Assembly: GCF_030542965.1 (NCBI RefSeq)
Contig: NZ_JAUAOA010000023.1
Coordinates: forward strand, 1 to 58,626
Direction of reading: 5' to 3'
Source: Azotosporobacter soli
Lineage (GTDB): Bacteria; Bacillota; Negativicutes; SG130
DNA length: 58,626 nt
Shown: one piece after another, positions 26,760 through 35,447 of the stretch
Numbering within the stretch: position 1 is the first letter of the stretch
Layout of the letters: each line of letters starts with the position of its first letter
Program-made: the position numbers and the translations under genes
Notes under the pieces: model-generated
Databases searched by the model: none
What the model was told of the DNA's origin: nothing
What the model saw: only the letters and a program-made list of their open reading frames with translations

Positions 26760-28319
26760 ATGGACAAGGATGTCGATATGCTGCAAAAAAATGCTGCACT
26801 TCAAGCGGAAATGACGGTCTTAAAGCGAAAACTTGAAGAAACAGAGGCGGAGCTTGCCCGTCAAATGGAGCGGCAACAGCGCTTGGGCGATATAACGGAC
26901 AATTATTTGATGCTGCATTATTTAAATAAGAATATACAAGAATGCCGGACATCACAAAAAGTATGGGAAACCTATCTGCATAATATCGGTGAACGTGGCT
27001 TTCGTTATGCGAATGCCAGCGTCCTGCTGCCGGATAAGCGCGGCGAGTTTCAGGTCAAGCTAAAGCTTGATGAAAAACAGGTGAGTGTGACGAAAGAACC
27101 GATTGGCGAGGAATTTCTGCAGGAACATATCCGGCAAGCGATTGTTCGCAAGGTGGTGCGCTTGTCGGCGGACAATCTGCGCGTTGCCATTCCGATGGTT
27201 AATAATCGAGGCACAATCTTGGCTCTCTTGTGTGCGGAAAAAGAACGCGGCATTTTTTTTGAGGACATTCAGCTGCTTGAAGTGTATGTGCAGCAGACGG
27301 TAGCAACGATCGAAAACATTATTCTCAACGAACGTTTGACGCATTATCAGGAACTGCTCGGCAAGCAAATGGATCAATTTGTCATGCTGCATTATATTGC
27401 CCAGGAAATAAACGGCGCCAACGATTACTTCGATTTGCTGGAGCGTTATTTGAAAACGCTTTGTTCCAAGATGGGTTTCAATTTTGTGAGCGGTTTTATG
27501 TATGTGCTTGACGACGGACAGGTCCAGCGGGCCAGTCTGGATGACGATAAACTGTTGCTGAGTGAAATGGCGGAAGTCGACAATGAGCTGGCGCGTTTAG
27601 CCTTGCAGGATAAACGGACGGTGCTCGATGAAGCGCGTTGCCAGCTGGCAATGCCGCTCAACTTGTTCGGTAAAGTCAACGCGGTGGTTCTGGTGATGAA
27701 CGAAACAGCAATCCCGCCCGATCAGGTGCAGGTGCTCGAAACGTTTGCGATTCAAACGTCGGCTACGTTGGAAAATACACGCTTGAACATGAATCTTGAG
27801 TATTTGAGCCAGCATGATCCATTGACGAAATTGCATAATCGATTCTTTTTTGAAAAAGAAATTCGCCGTGTCGAGGCGGAACAGTTATTTCCGGCCGGCC
27901 TTATCATTTGCGATATTGACGGCTTGAAAATGGTCAATGACAACCTGGGGCATGATGCAGGCGATCGCCTCTTATGCGAAGCGGCGCGTCTGATTGAAAA
28001 CGCCGTGCCGGATTGTGTGGTCTCTCGGATCGGCGGCGATGAATTTGCTGTGATTGCGCTGTTTGCTATAACAGCTGAAGTAAAGGCGGCTTTGCAAAGC
28101 ATCCAGGAAGCGCTGCTGCACTACAATCAGGCATCGCCCAAAGTGCCGCTATGGATATCGTTGGGTTGGGCGGCCAGTGAGCAGCCGATCGCGATGGCGG
28201 AATTAATCAAAGAAGCTGACCGACGAATGTATGAAGATAAAATGACGCATGGCGAAGAACGGCGCGGTGACGTGCTGCAGGCTGTTCGCCGCATCCAGGG
28301 TCGAAAAACGCTTGTTTAA
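26760..28319 (+). CDS. GAF-GGDEF diguanylate cyclase
   Basis: This 519-residue cytoplasmic protein starts with a coiled coil (about 5-45), followed by two GAF-like sensor domains (about 60-185 and 210-345) and a C-terminal GGDEF domain. The catalytic motif is intact (RIGGDEF) with DIDGLKMVNDNLGHDAGD upstream, so c-di-GMP synthesis from two GTP is expected. I do not see the RxxD inhibitory site at its usual place. An AATTGGAGGG ribosome binding site precedes the ATG. The GAF ligands are unknown. Confidence 0.92.
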   Translation: MDKDVDMLQKNAALQAEMTVLKRKLEETEAELARQMERQQRLGDITDNYLMLHYLNKNIQECRTSQKVWETYLHNIGERGFRYANASVLLPDKRGEFQVKLKLDEKQVSVTKEPIGEEFLQEHIRQAIVRKVVRLSADNLRVAIPMVNNRGTILALLCAEKERGIFFEDIQLLEVYVQQTVATIENIILNERLTHYQELLGKQMDQFVMLHYIAQEINGANDYFDLLERYLKTLCSKMGFNFVSGFMYVLDDGQVQRASLDDDKLLLSEMAEVDNELARLALQDKRTVLDEARCQLAMPLNLFGKVNAVVLVMNETAIPPDQVQVLETFAIQTSATLENTRLNMNLEYLSQHDPLTKLHNRFFFEKEIRRVEAEQLFPAGLIICDIDGLKMVNDNLGHDAGDRLLCEAARLIENAVPDCVVSRIGGDEFAVIALFAITAEVKAALQSIQEALLHYNQASPKVPLWISLGWAASEQPIAMAELIKEADRRMYEDKMTHGEERRGDVLQAVRRIQGRKTLV

Positions 28320-28372
28320 GCGGGTATGCGTTTTGAAAAAGAAGAAGGATCTTAGATAAAGGAATGGTTGTA

Positions 28373-29035
28373 ATGAAAAAATATATTGTTAGCGCTGTGA
28401 TTGCGGTAAGTATCGTGACGGGGCTAGCTTCTCAAGCGTCAGCAGAAAAAGTGGTGACGGCAAAAACGAGCGAAACGCCAAAACGTACACGGCAACTTGA
28501 CCGAATGGTTTTTCGGCAGATGGTGTATAGCGATATCTCGATCCAAGGCAATGCGGTAGCCAGTTTGGAACAGTGCATCCGTTACCTGCGCAAGCAAAAC
28601 CCGACGCCGTATTTGGAATGTACGATTCGTGAGCTGGTGGAAATTTACTATGAAGAAGGTGCAAAAGAAGGGATTCGTCCGGATTTGGCGTTTGCACAGG
28701 CTCTTTGGGAAACGGGGCATTTTCGCTATGGCGGTGATGTCGTGCCCTTTCAGAACAATTATTGCGGCTTAGGCACGACCGGCGGCGGAGCTAAAGGCGC
28801 TTGGTTTCCCACGCCTCGCATCGGCGTGCGTGCGCAGATTCAGCATTTGATGGCGTATGCGACAACGGAAGCACCGGTCAATGAAATTGTCGATCCGCGA
28901 TATGAACTGCTACGCGCTTCGGACCGCTTCGGCAAAAATAAACGCTGGACCGATCTCAACGGTAAGTGGGCCGTTCCGGGAAACAGCTATGGACAAAATA
29001 TCCTGATGATTCATGCGCGCATTCTTGAATCATAG
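28373..29035 (+). CDS. Secreted endo-beta-N-acetylglucosaminidase (GH73-type)
   Basis: This 220-residue exported protein has a signal peptide (about 1-24, ending near SQASAEK) and a glucosaminidase domain (about 80-220). The presumed catalytic glutamate is in WETGHF, followed by FQNNYCGLGTTGGG and the conserved GNSYGQNILMIH near the end. Such enzymes cut the glycan strands of peptidoglycan during growth, separation or sporulation. The ATG at 28373 is preferred over 28364 because AAAGGA lies 9 bases upstream. No cell-wall-binding repeats are present. A long terminator hairpin follows. Confidence 0.88.
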   Translation: MKKYIVSAVIAVSIVTGLASQASAEKVVTAKTSETPKRTRQLDRMVFRQMVYSDISIQGNAVASLEQCIRYLRKQNPTPYLECTIRELVEIYYEEGAKEGIRPDLAFAQALWETGHFRYGGDVVPFQNNYCGLGTTGGGAKGAWFPTPRIGVRAQIQHLMAYATTEAPVNEIVDPRYELLRASDRFGKNKRWTDLNGKWAVPGNSYGQNILMIHARILES

Positions 29036-29050
29036 CGGAATCGATAGCAT

Positions 29051-29117
29051 AAAAAACACCTCTTTATCTGGTAACGTCATTGCGAAATGATGTTAGCATA
29101 ATAAGAAGGTGTTTTTC
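29051..29117 (+). terminator. Long imperfect terminator hairpin
   Basis: An extended inverted repeat starts with AAAAACACCT and ends with AGGTGTTTTT, with an inner stem around 29073-29094. It follows the glucosaminidase stop and precedes the TyrR-like gene. Confidence 0.7.
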
Positions 29118-29223
29118 TATAGTTTTGAAAAGTGAAAGCAGTCTGTTGAAAAGAGCTACAATTGCTAATTACTTCGATTGTTTTGACGCTATCATAAAAG
29201 GATCGGGAAGGCGGGGAAAACGC

Positions 29224-30825
29224 ATGCAAGAATATGTCATTCGAATTGATTTTATCGATTGTTTGGGCCTTGGGTATGAGATCTTTAAAATTACGGAAAA
29301 AAACGGCATTGATAAAATAGCGATGGAGGTTATTCCGGGCCTTGGTATGGTCATTAAGTTTCGCTGCCCGCTGGAAAGCCTGGTTAAGAAATTCGTGGAA
29401 GAATTAAGAGCGGTGGCAGGGATTACGGCCGTTCGCTTTTTGGAGCAGATGCCATATGAGGATCGGGAATATAAATTGCGAACGATCTTGAATTCGGTGA
29501 GCGAAGGGATCATTGCGGTGGATGAAAAGGGTGATGTCACCCATATTAATGACGTTGCCTGCAATATCTTTCACTGTGACGCAAGTAAGGTCGTTGGTTT
29601 TGCGGCAGAGGCGCTTTTGGACGACTCTGCTTCCCAGATCGATACGCTGCATACGGGCAAGAGTTATAAACTGCAGGAACATCGAATTAAAAATGGTGAA
29701 AGAAAGATCCATGTATTGATCAGCTGCATCCCGGTTAAAAGTGATCACGGACAAATTATCGGAGCCGTATACACCGTTCAAGATTTTCACAAAGTGAAAA
29801 AAGTCATCGCGCAGGTGGATGAGAAAAAGCGCCTGACGACGTTTGAGGATATCATTTGCCAAAGCCAACAGATGACCGAGCTGATTGCATCGGCGCGCAC
29901 CGTTTCAAAAAGCAGCTCTACCGTTTTGTTACGCGGCGAAAGCGGGACGGGCAAAGAATTGTTTGCTCGCGCCATTCATGCGGATAGCCATAGATGCAAA
30001 GCCCCCTTTATCGCGATCAACTGCACTGCGCTGTCGGAAAATCTCTTAGAAAGCGAATTGTTCGGCTACGAGGAGGGCTCTTTTACCGGTGCGGTTAAGG
30101 GCGGGAAAAAAGGGCTGTTTGAACAGGCGCATGGCGGAACTTTGTTTTTGGATGAAATCGGTGAGATATCGCATAAGCTGCAGGTCCGTTTGCTGCGCGT
30201 ATTGCAGGAAGGGGTAATCCGGCGCGTTGGAGGAGAGGATGAAATTTCGGTTGATGTGCGGATTGTTGCTGCTACGCATCGTAACTTGGAAAAAATGATG
30301 CGTGCGGGAGAATTCAGGGAAGACTTGTATTATCGCTTAAATGTGATTCCGCTTACCATTTTTCCTTTGCGCGAGCGCCGCGCAGACATCCCTCTCCTGG
30401 CGCAACATTTGATTCGTAAAATTTGCAAAAAGTTGGCTAAGCCGGAAGTCCATTTATCGCATGGCAGTGTGGAATTCCTGATGAAGCAGGAATGGCCCGG
30501 CAATGTAAGGCAACTGGAAAATATGTTGGAACGCTTGATTAATCTGGTGGATACGCCGGAAATCAGCGTGCAGCATCTTCGCTTATGGGGCGATGTGGCA
30601 AACGGCACAAGAGCGGCGGATGCGCCCGTGTCAGACAATAAGCGGATACAGGTTGAAATTCCAAATGACGGTAAATGGCCGCAGCTCAAGGAAATCGTGG
30701 CGGATGTGGAGAAAAAAGTGATTCAGCAAGTTTTGGAGAAATATCCTTCTTCCCGAATGGCCGGACAAGCGCTTGGCGTCTCGAACACGACGATATTGAA
30801 CAAGATGAAGATATACGAGCTTTAA
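29224..30825 (+). CDS. TyrR-like sigma-54-dependent activator (ACT-PAS-AAA-Fis)
   Basis: This 533-residue regulator has an N-terminal ACT domain (about 3-70), PAS (about 80-190), a central AAA+ sigma-54 interaction domain and a Fis-type helix-turn-helix at the end (MAGQALGVSNTTILNKM). Walker A is GESGTGKE (about 238-245), and the sigma-54 loop is GSFTGA (285-290), one residue from the canonical GAFTGA. E. coli TyrR senses aromatic amino acids through the ACT/PAS region but has lost the loop; this protein keeps it, so activation of sigma-54 promoters is expected. The start at 29224 follows AAGGCGGGG. The next gene is tryptophanase behind a -24/-12 promoter, its obvious target. Confidence 0.9.
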   Translation: MQEYVIRIDFIDCLGLGYEIFKITEKNGIDKIAMEVIPGLGMVIKFRCPLESLVKKFVEELRAVAGITAVRFLEQMPYEDREYKLRTILNSVSEGIIAVDEKGDVTHINDVACNIFHCDASKVVGFAAEALLDDSASQIDTLHTGKSYKLQEHRIKNGERKIHVLISCIPVKSDHGQIIGAVYTVQDFHKVKKVIAQVDEKKRLTTFEDIICQSQQMTELIASARTVSKSSSTVLLRGESGTGKELFARAIHADSHRCKAPFIAINCTALSENLLESELFGYEEGSFTGAVKGGKKGLFEQAHGGTLFLDEIGEISHKLQVRLLRVLQEGVIRRVGGEDEISVDVRIVAATHRNLEKMMRAGEFREDLYYRLNVIPLTIFPLRERRADIPLLAQHLIRKICKKLAKPEVHLSHGSVEFLMKQEWPGNVRQLENMLERLINLVDTPEISVQHLRLWGDVANGTRAADAPVSDNKRIQVEIPNDGKWPQLKEIVADVEKKVIQQVLEKYPSSRMAGQALGVSNTTILNKMKIYEL

Positions 30826-30881
30826 AGGTGCATTTGCCGCTTTGCTTCTACTCACGTAGGTTGCTTTTAAAGGCAAGAAGT

Positions 30882-30930
30882 GATAACTTTTCTTGTTGAT
30901 TGATAAGAAAAATTGGCAAGGAAAGTTATC
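30882..30930. promoter_or_regulatory. Upstream activator palindrome for tnaA
   Basis: GATAACTTTTCTT (30882-30894) and AAGGAAAGTTATC (30918-30930) are inverted copies matching at 12 of 13 positions, with 23 bases between. The centre lies about 80-90 bases upstream of the start predicted by the -24/-12 promoter, the usual place for an enhancer-binding protein site. Binding by the adjacent TyrR-like protein is inferred. Confidence 0.6.
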
Positions 30931-30970
30931 AGAAGCGTTTGCAAGCGCCTTGCTGCAAGGTTTCTCTGGT

Positions 30971-30986
30971 TGGCATGAGAATTGCT
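30971..30986 (+). promoter_or_regulatory. Sigma-54 (-24/-12) promoter of tnaA
   Basis: TGGCAT, five bases, then TTGCT, preceded by T. This matches the TGGCAC-N5-TTGCA consensus with both invariant dinucleotides (GG and GC) at the correct spacing. The tnaA ATG is about 75 bases downstream. Confidence 0.82.
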
Positions 30987-31061
30987 ATAGTAAAAAGCAA
31001 GAATACTCATACGAATTAAAGTGAAGATGCACTTTAAAAAAATGTAACGGAGGAAATCAGC

Positions 31062-32450
31062 ATGGCAATCGAGTATGTAGCAGAACCGTTTCGAATCAAA
31101 ATGGTGGAAACGATCAAAATCCTAAGCGCGGAGGAAAGAGCGCAAAAAATTAAAGAGGCGAATTATAACTTGTTCAACCTTGCGGGAGAAGACGTCTATA
31201 TCGATCTTCTGACGGATTCCGGTACGAATGCGATGTCTGATAATATGTGGGCCGGCGTAATGAAAGGAGACGAATCGTATGCGGGATCGTCGAGTTACTA
31301 TAAATTAGTGGAAGCCGGCAAAGACATTTTCAATTATGGCTATATCCAGCCGGTTCATCAGGGGCGTGCGGCGGAAAAAGTTCTGTTCGGCACGATGCTC
31401 TCGGAAGGCAAGGTCGCGATTTCCAACATGTTCTTCGACACCACAAGAGCGCATGTGGAACTTTGCGGCGCGCGCGCCATCGATTGTGTGGTCGAGGAAG
31501 CGAAAGATCCTGCTAAACGGGTGCCGTTCAAAGGCAACATGAATGTTGAAAAGATGGAAAAAATTATTCTTGAACAGGGTCCTGAAAAAGTCGGCCTGGT
31601 CGTTATGACCATCACAAACAACTCTGCTGGCGGTCAGCCTGTATCAGTAAAGAATATTCGCGACGTAGCGGCTGTTTGTAAAAAATATAATATTCCGTTG
31701 AATATTGATGCTGCTCGCTATGCTGAAAATGCATACTTTATTAAGCAAAGGGAAGAAGAATTCAAAAACAAATCCATTAAAGAGATCATCAGAGCCGTCT
31801 TCGACTGCGCAGACATGTTCACCATGTCCGCCAAAAAAGACACGCTAGTGAACATGGGCGGGCTGATTGGCGTCAAAGATGCAAATTCGCCGTTAATCCT
31901 GCCGATTAAAGCACGCTGCATCTCCTATGAAGGTTTCACAACCTATGGCGGCCTTTCAGGGCGCGATTTAGAAGCGTTGGCGATTGGTCTGTACGAAGGA
32001 CTAAACGAAGACTTCTTGAAATATCGTATCGGTCAGATGGAGTATCTGGCGGCGCGCTTGGATGATGCAGGCATCACCTATCAATCTCCGGTCGGAGGCC
32101 ATGGCGTATTCGTCGATGCCAAAGCGATGTTTCCTCAAATACCATACTATGAATTTCCCGCTCAGGTCTTAGCTATTGAACTTTACAAAGAAGCAGGCAT
32201 TCGTACTTGCGATATCGGTTCCTACATGTTAGGAAATGATCCGGATAGCAAAGAACAGCTGCAGGCTGATTTCGAGTTTACACGCTTTGCGATTCCGCGC
32301 CGTGTATATACGCAAGCGCATGTTGACATTATGGCGAATGCTTTGATTAACATCAAAGAAAGAGCGCATGAAATCAAACGCGGCTATAAAATCACATGGG
32401 AGCCGCCAATCCTTCGTCACTTCCAAGCTTCGCTTGCACCCATTGAATAA
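31062..32450 (+). CDS. tnaA: Tryptophanase (tryptophan indole-lyase)
   Basis: This 462-residue PLP enzyme splits tryptophan into indole, pyruvate and ammonia. It shows the shared beta-eliminating-lyase features [26 protein letters not shown], and the PLP lysine in MSAKKD (about K259). The closest relatives are tryptophanase and tyrosine phenol-lyase. The MSAKKD context, TNNSAGGQ, and CDIGSYMLG where tyrosine phenol-lyase has the arginine-bearing MERG segment all favour tryptophanase. GGAGG precedes the ATG. It is controlled by a sigma-54 promoter next to a TyrR-like activator and is followed by a ridA gene, which would remove the 2-aminoacrylate produced by such lyases. The substrate call rests on remembered family motifs. 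Confidence 0.85.
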   Translation: MAIEYVAEPFRIKMVETIKILSAEERAQKIKEANYNLFNLAGEDVYIDLLTDSGTNAMSDNMWAGVMKGDESYAGSSSYYKLVEAGKDIFNYGYIQPVHQGRAAEKVLFGTMLSEGKVAISNMFFDTTRAHVELCGARAIDCVVEEAKDPAKRVPFKGNMNVEKMEKIILEQGPEKVGLVVMTITNNSAGGQPVSVKNIRDVAAVCKKYNIPLNIDAARYAENAYFIKQREEEFKNKSIKEIIRAVFDCADMFTMSAKKDTLVNMGGLIGVKDANSPLILPIKARCISYEGFTTYGGLSGRDLEALAIGLYEGLNEDFLKYRIGQMEYLAARLDDAGITYQSPVGGHGVFVDAKAMFPQIPYYEFPAQVLAIELYKEAGIRTCDIGSYMLGNDPDSKEQLQADFEFTRFAIPRRVYTQAHVDIMANALINIKERAHEIKRGYKITWEPPILRHFQASLAPIE

Positions 32451-32561
32451 TTGCATTATGGTTGACTGGCGGAGCTGCTGTTGATAAACTAAGAAGGTGG
32501 CGTTGCCTGCGAAACCATGAACCGGATATGTTTGTCTGGAGTGGATTTCCTTTATCGAAAT

Positions 32562-32594
32562 GCGGGCAGTGGCTTTTGTTGCTGCCCGCTTTTG
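32562..32594 (+). terminator. Partial terminator or attenuator between tnaA and ridA
   Basis: An 8-bp GC-rich stem (32562-32569 with 32582-32589) followed by TTTTG. The short T run suggests incomplete termination, allowing some read-through into ridA. Confidence 0.5.
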
Positions 32595-32644
32595 TCGTTA
32601 GCTTCGCTGACATGAAGTTCAAGCAGAGAATTGGAGGAATGAAC

Positions 32645-33025
32645 ATGAACAAGAAATGTATCGTTACCACAGGAGCGCCTTCCGCTATCGGGCCTTATTC
32701 GCAAGGCGTGCGCACTGGCAATATGGTGTTTGCTTCCGGTCAATTGCCGCTCAATCCGGCGACGGGTGAACTGGTTGCCGATATCAAGGCTGCAACGAAG
32801 CAATCGCTGGAAAATGTGAAGGCGATCCTCGAAGCAGGCGGCGCATCGATGGCTGGCGTTATTAAGACAACCGTCTTTTTGCGCGACATGAATGATTTTG
32901 TCGCAATGAACGAAGTATATGCGACGTATTTTCCGGAAAATCCTCCGGCACGTGCTGCGGTTCAAGTCGCCCGTTTGCCGAAGGATGCGATCGTGGAAAT
33001 CGAAGCGATTGCGATTGCTGAATAA
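32645..33025 (+). CDS. ridA: RidA enamine/imine deaminase
   Basis: This 126-residue RidA-family protein hydrolyses reactive enamines and imines such as 2-aminoacrylate to the keto acid plus ammonia. The start is [12 protein letters not shown]; the active-site arginine lies in PPARAAVQV (about R103), and the C-terminal EIEAIAIA is conserved, so it is a bona fide RidA. The ATG at 32645 is 7 bases from GGAGG; an ATG two codons earlier is too close. Its position after tryptophanase fits a housekeeping role for the aminoacrylate intermediate of that enzyme. Confidence 0.92.
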   Translation: MNKKCIVTTGAPSAIGPYSQGVRTGNMVFASGQLPLNPATGELVADIKAATKQSLENVKAILEAGGASMAGVIKTTVFLRDMNDFVAMNEVYATYFPENPPARAAVQVARLPKDAIVEIEAIAIAE

Positions 33026-33041
33026 TAGCAGCGTGAATGCG

Positions 33042-33070
33042 AAAAAGCCGCCAATTTGGCGGCTTTTTTA
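33042..33070. terminator. Bidirectional terminator after ridA
   Basis: A stem of about 12 bp around GCCGCC/GGCGGC with A and T runs on the two sides. It serves ridA (plus) and the small acidic protein gene (minus). Confidence 0.9.
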
Positions 33071-33081
33071 TGTTCGATTGA

Positions 33082-33423
33082 TTATTCGGCGTCTTTACGG
33101 AATTGACGGGCTGCTGCGAATTTTTCCGCGAGTGTTGCCGGGGCAGACCAGACTGATTTAAAGAGTTCGGCTGTTTTAAACGTACTGCTCCACTGGAATG
33201 CGCCTTCGGCGCTGTAACAGGCAAAGACGAGCGGTTGCGTAAGACTTGACGGCACTCTGCCCTCGGTGTCGCTAAGCAGACCATATTCACTGTCTTCGTC
33301 GATTTCAGCAAACAGGGCGGTCAGGTTGTCTTCCACTTCAACTTCTTCAAAATCCAGATCTTCAAAAAAATCCAGAATCTCATTATGAATATCATTTTCT
33401 TTCATGCAATCATCTCCATTCAT
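33082..33423 (-). CDS. Small acidic protein of unknown function
   Basis: This 113-residue soluble protein has a strongly acidic first half (many Asp/Glu between residues 8 and 50) and a more neutral second half (LVFACYSAEGAFQW, then a helical, lysine-containing end). I do not recognise the family. Two starts are possible: ATG 33423 with AGAGGG 8 bases upstream, and ATG 33405 with GGAG 8 bases upstream. The gene is monocistronic and convergent with ridA. Confidence 0.7.
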   Translation of the reverse strand: MNGDDCMKENDIHNEILDFFEDLDFEEVEVEDNLTALFAEIDEDSEYGLLSDTEGRVPSSLTQPLVFACYSAEGAFQWSSTFKTAELFKSVWSAPATLAEKFAAARQFRKDAE

Positions 33424-33498
33424 TTTAAAATCCCTCTTTCTTTAGAATAGCATAAAAAGGGGGGGAGAGGCTAGTCCAGTCTGGCTTTTACCTCTGCT

Positions 33499-33527
33499 TT
33501 GACAATTCGAGCCTCGTACACTACAAT
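33499..33527 (+). promoter_or_regulatory. Strong sigma-A promoter of the SSS transporter
   Basis: TTGACA (33499-33504) and TACAAT (33522-33527) with a 17-base spacer. Confidence 0.8.
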
Positions 33528-33570
33528 ATGAATGCTATACGATTCTTAGGATGAAGAGAGGCAAGGAAGA

Positions 33571-34992
33571 ATGAACGGTTATGTGTGGGCGATTTTGCTG
33601 TATGCATTGCTCTTGATTGTTGTTGGTCTGTTTATTACCAAAAAAGTAAAAGGTGCGGCCGATTTTTTTGTCGGCGGGCGAAAATTTGGCCCGGCGCTGT
33701 TATTCATTACGTTGGTCGCGCCAAACATCGGCGCCGGATCGACGGTCGGCGTGGCTGGACTCGGTTATAAAGTCGGCATTTCGGCGGCGTGGTGGATTGC
33801 GGCATCCGCATTAGGCACTTTTTTTCTGGCTTTCTTTATTGGCCCGGCGATTTGGCGCCTGGCCAATAAGCATGATTTTTATACTTTGGGCGATTATCTG
33901 GAGTACCGTTACAATCGAAACTTCAGAGGTTTGGTCTCACTACTGATGGCGGTGGGCACGATTGCTATCTTTTCCGGACAACTGATGGGCATTGCCTGGA
34001 TCCTTTCTGCGGTGGCGGGCATATCAAAGACGATGGGTGTTTTGATCGGCGCTGTCGTGGTGGTACTGTATTTTGGCGCAGGCGGCTTATTGACCGCCGC
34101 GTACGTCAACATCATCGAAGCGGCGGTCAAACTGATCGGATTCATGATTGCGGTGCCGTTCGTCTTGCATTTCGTCGGCGGATGGGACGGACTACAGGCA
34201 AAGCTTGCCGCCAATGTCGGCGCGGAAGCGGCGCAGGCTTATTTCAGCGTCGATGGCGCAGGTGTTTCGACGATCATCGGTTTTTTCCTGATGCTGACGC
34301 CGTCGTTTTTTATCTCTCCCGGCCTGATCGGAAAAATATATAGCGCCAAGGATGAGAGGACGGTGAAGTGGGGGACGACGCTGTGCGCACTTGTTATGCT
34401 GGGGTTCGCGGTGATTCCCGCCTTCCTGGGCATGGCAGCGGCGACGTTGGTTCCGAATCTGTCGGAGCGCGAGATGGCGCTGCCCTTAGTCATGAAAGAA
34501 TGCATGCCGTTTTGGGCTTCGGCGCTGGCTTTGGCGGCCATCTTTTCCGCGGAAGTCAGTGCAGCCGATGCGGTGTTGTACATGATCACCTCGTCCTTCT
34601 CCAAAGATTTGTATAAAGGGTTTTGGCGACCGGATACGTCCGATGCCAAGCTGTTGAAAGTGAGCCGAATTGTGGCGGCCGCAGCGGGCATCTTGGGCGT
34701 GAGCCTGGCGATTTTACTGCCTAATATCATAACCGCGCTGTCCATCTTTTATTCGCTGATGTCGGTATGTCTCACCGCGCCTTTGCTGTTTGGTCTTTTC
34801 TCGCGCCGTCCTACCACGTCGGCTGCGTTTACTTCGGCGCTTGCCGGCGTTGCTGCAATGATATATTTTCAGTTTTTCAACAACGGCAAGGGTTTGGGCC
34901 TGCTGAATGGCCAATCGACAGCGATCCTTTTAACGCTTCTTTTGATGCTGGCTTTGATGTATCTTCGTCCGGCGAAGGGGAAAGAAAAATAA
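33571..34992 (+). CDS. Sodium:solute symporter (SSS family)
   Basis: This 473-residue membrane protein has about 13 helices of the LeuT-like fold. The N-terminus is extracytoplasmic-facing, GGRKFGP and GAGSTVGVAGLGY follow in the second helix region, and a sodium-site helix lies near EVSAADAVLYMITSSFSKDLYK. It imports an organic solute with sodium. The substrate cannot be read from sequence; amino acids, pantothenate and carboxylates are all known in the family. The unit is separate from tnaA-ridA, with its own promoter. AAGGAAG precedes the ATG. Confidence 0.9.
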   Translation: MNGYVWAILLYALLLIVVGLFITKKVKGAADFFVGGRKFGPALLFITLVAPNIGAGSTVGVAGLGYKVGISAAWWIAASALGTFFLAFFIGPAIWRLANKHDFYTLGDYLEYRYNRNFRGLVSLLMAVGTIAIFSGQLMGIAWILSAVAGISKTMGVLIGAVVVVLYFGAGGLLTAAYVNIIEAAVKLIGFMIAVPFVLHFVGGWDGLQAKLAANVGAEAAQAYFSVDGAGVSTIIGFFLMLTPSFFISPGLIGKIYSAKDERTVKWGTTLCALVMLGFAVIPAFLGMAAATLVPNLSEREMALPLVMKECMPFWASALALAAIFSAEVSAADAVLYMITSSFSKDLYKGFWRPDTSDAKLLKVSRIVAAAAGILGVSLAILLPNIITALSIFYSLMSVCLTAPLLFGLFSRRPTTSAAFTSALAGVAAMIYFQFFNNGKGLGLLNGQSTAILLTLLLMLALMYLRPAKGKEK

Positions 34993-35008
34993 GCGCATCT
35001 CATGAACA

Positions 35009-35035
35009 TCCCGGATTTTTGCCGGGAAGTTTTGT
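35009..35035 (+). terminator. Weak terminator after the symporter
   Basis: A 6-bp stem (TCCCGG with CCGGGA) followed by AGTTTTGTTG. Confidence 0.45.
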
Positions 35036-35056
35036 TGTAAAAAAAAGGAAAACAAA

Positions 35057-35084
35057 TTGACTCTATGGCGCCAAATGTTATAAT
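35057..35084 (+). promoter_or_regulatory. Sigma-A promoter of the small membrane peptide
   Basis: TTGACT (35057-35062), a 16-base spacer and a perfect TATAAT (35079-35084). Confidence 0.72.
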
Positions 35085-35103
35085 TAAAGTAATAGAAGAC
35101 GCG

Positions 35104-35150
35104 ATGCTGCCTGTGACATTAGGCAGCATTTCGTATATTTTCTTCGGCTT
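35104..35150 (+). promoter_or_regulatory. Structured leader before the small membrane peptide
   Basis: About 140 bases separate the predicted transcription start from the start codon. The leader contains a perfect 9-bp hairpin (35104-35112 with 35121-35129) followed by a T-rich stretch, which could act as an attenuator. Confidence 0.4.
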
Positions 35151-35229
35151 CCCGGTTCAATACGTTGTTACCGGAAACGGCAGAATGCAAAATGGTGTGG
35201 GGAAAAAAGAAAGCAGGAGGGTGAACGTC

Positions 35230-35304
35230 ATGTCGAAATGGAACGTTGCGTTGCTGATTCTCTTTATCGCCTCATTTATCGTAGGCGTAATCCTATGCGG
35301 CTAA
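35230..35304 (+). CDS. 24-residue single-span membrane peptide
   Basis: The peptide reads MSKW followed by a hydrophobic helix (about 5-23) ending in CG. AGGAGGG sits 8 bases before the ATG. A GTG at 35221 would add three residues but abuts the ribosome binding site. A promoter with perfect -10, a structured leader and a strong terminator directly after the stop frame this peptide as a dedicated transcription unit. I do not recognise it. Single-span peptides of this size often modulate a membrane kinase, transporter or respiratory complex. It resembles no toxin family strongly enough to call one. Confidence 0.68.
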   Translation: MSKWNVALLILFIASFIVGVILCG

Positions 35305-35310
35305 ATGACG

Positions 35311-35340
35311 AAAAAACTCCGGTTTGAACCGGAGTTTTTT
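35311..35340 (+). terminator. Terminator of the small membrane peptide gene
   Basis: A 14-bp perfect stem (35311-35324 with 35327-35340) ending in six T. Confidence 0.92.
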
Positions 35341-35447
35341 CGTTAGCATGCTTAAATAAACAATACTGTAATTACAATTCATATGATTTAATGTGAAAGC
35401 TTGCTTCGCATAAGCGGAGGGCCGCAGGAAAGAGAGGGAGAGAAGAG

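Noticed and set aside
31062-32450. Tyrosine phenol-lyase as the identity of the PLP lyase
   Set aside because: The arginine-bearing MERG segment of tyrosine phenol-lyase is replaced by DIGSYMLG, and MSAKKD and NSAGGQ match tryptophanase.
35065-35304. 79-residue version of the small membrane protein
   Set aside because: The longer frame starts inside the promoter, upstream of the predicted transcription start, and lacks a ribosome binding site. The ATG at 35230 has a strong one.
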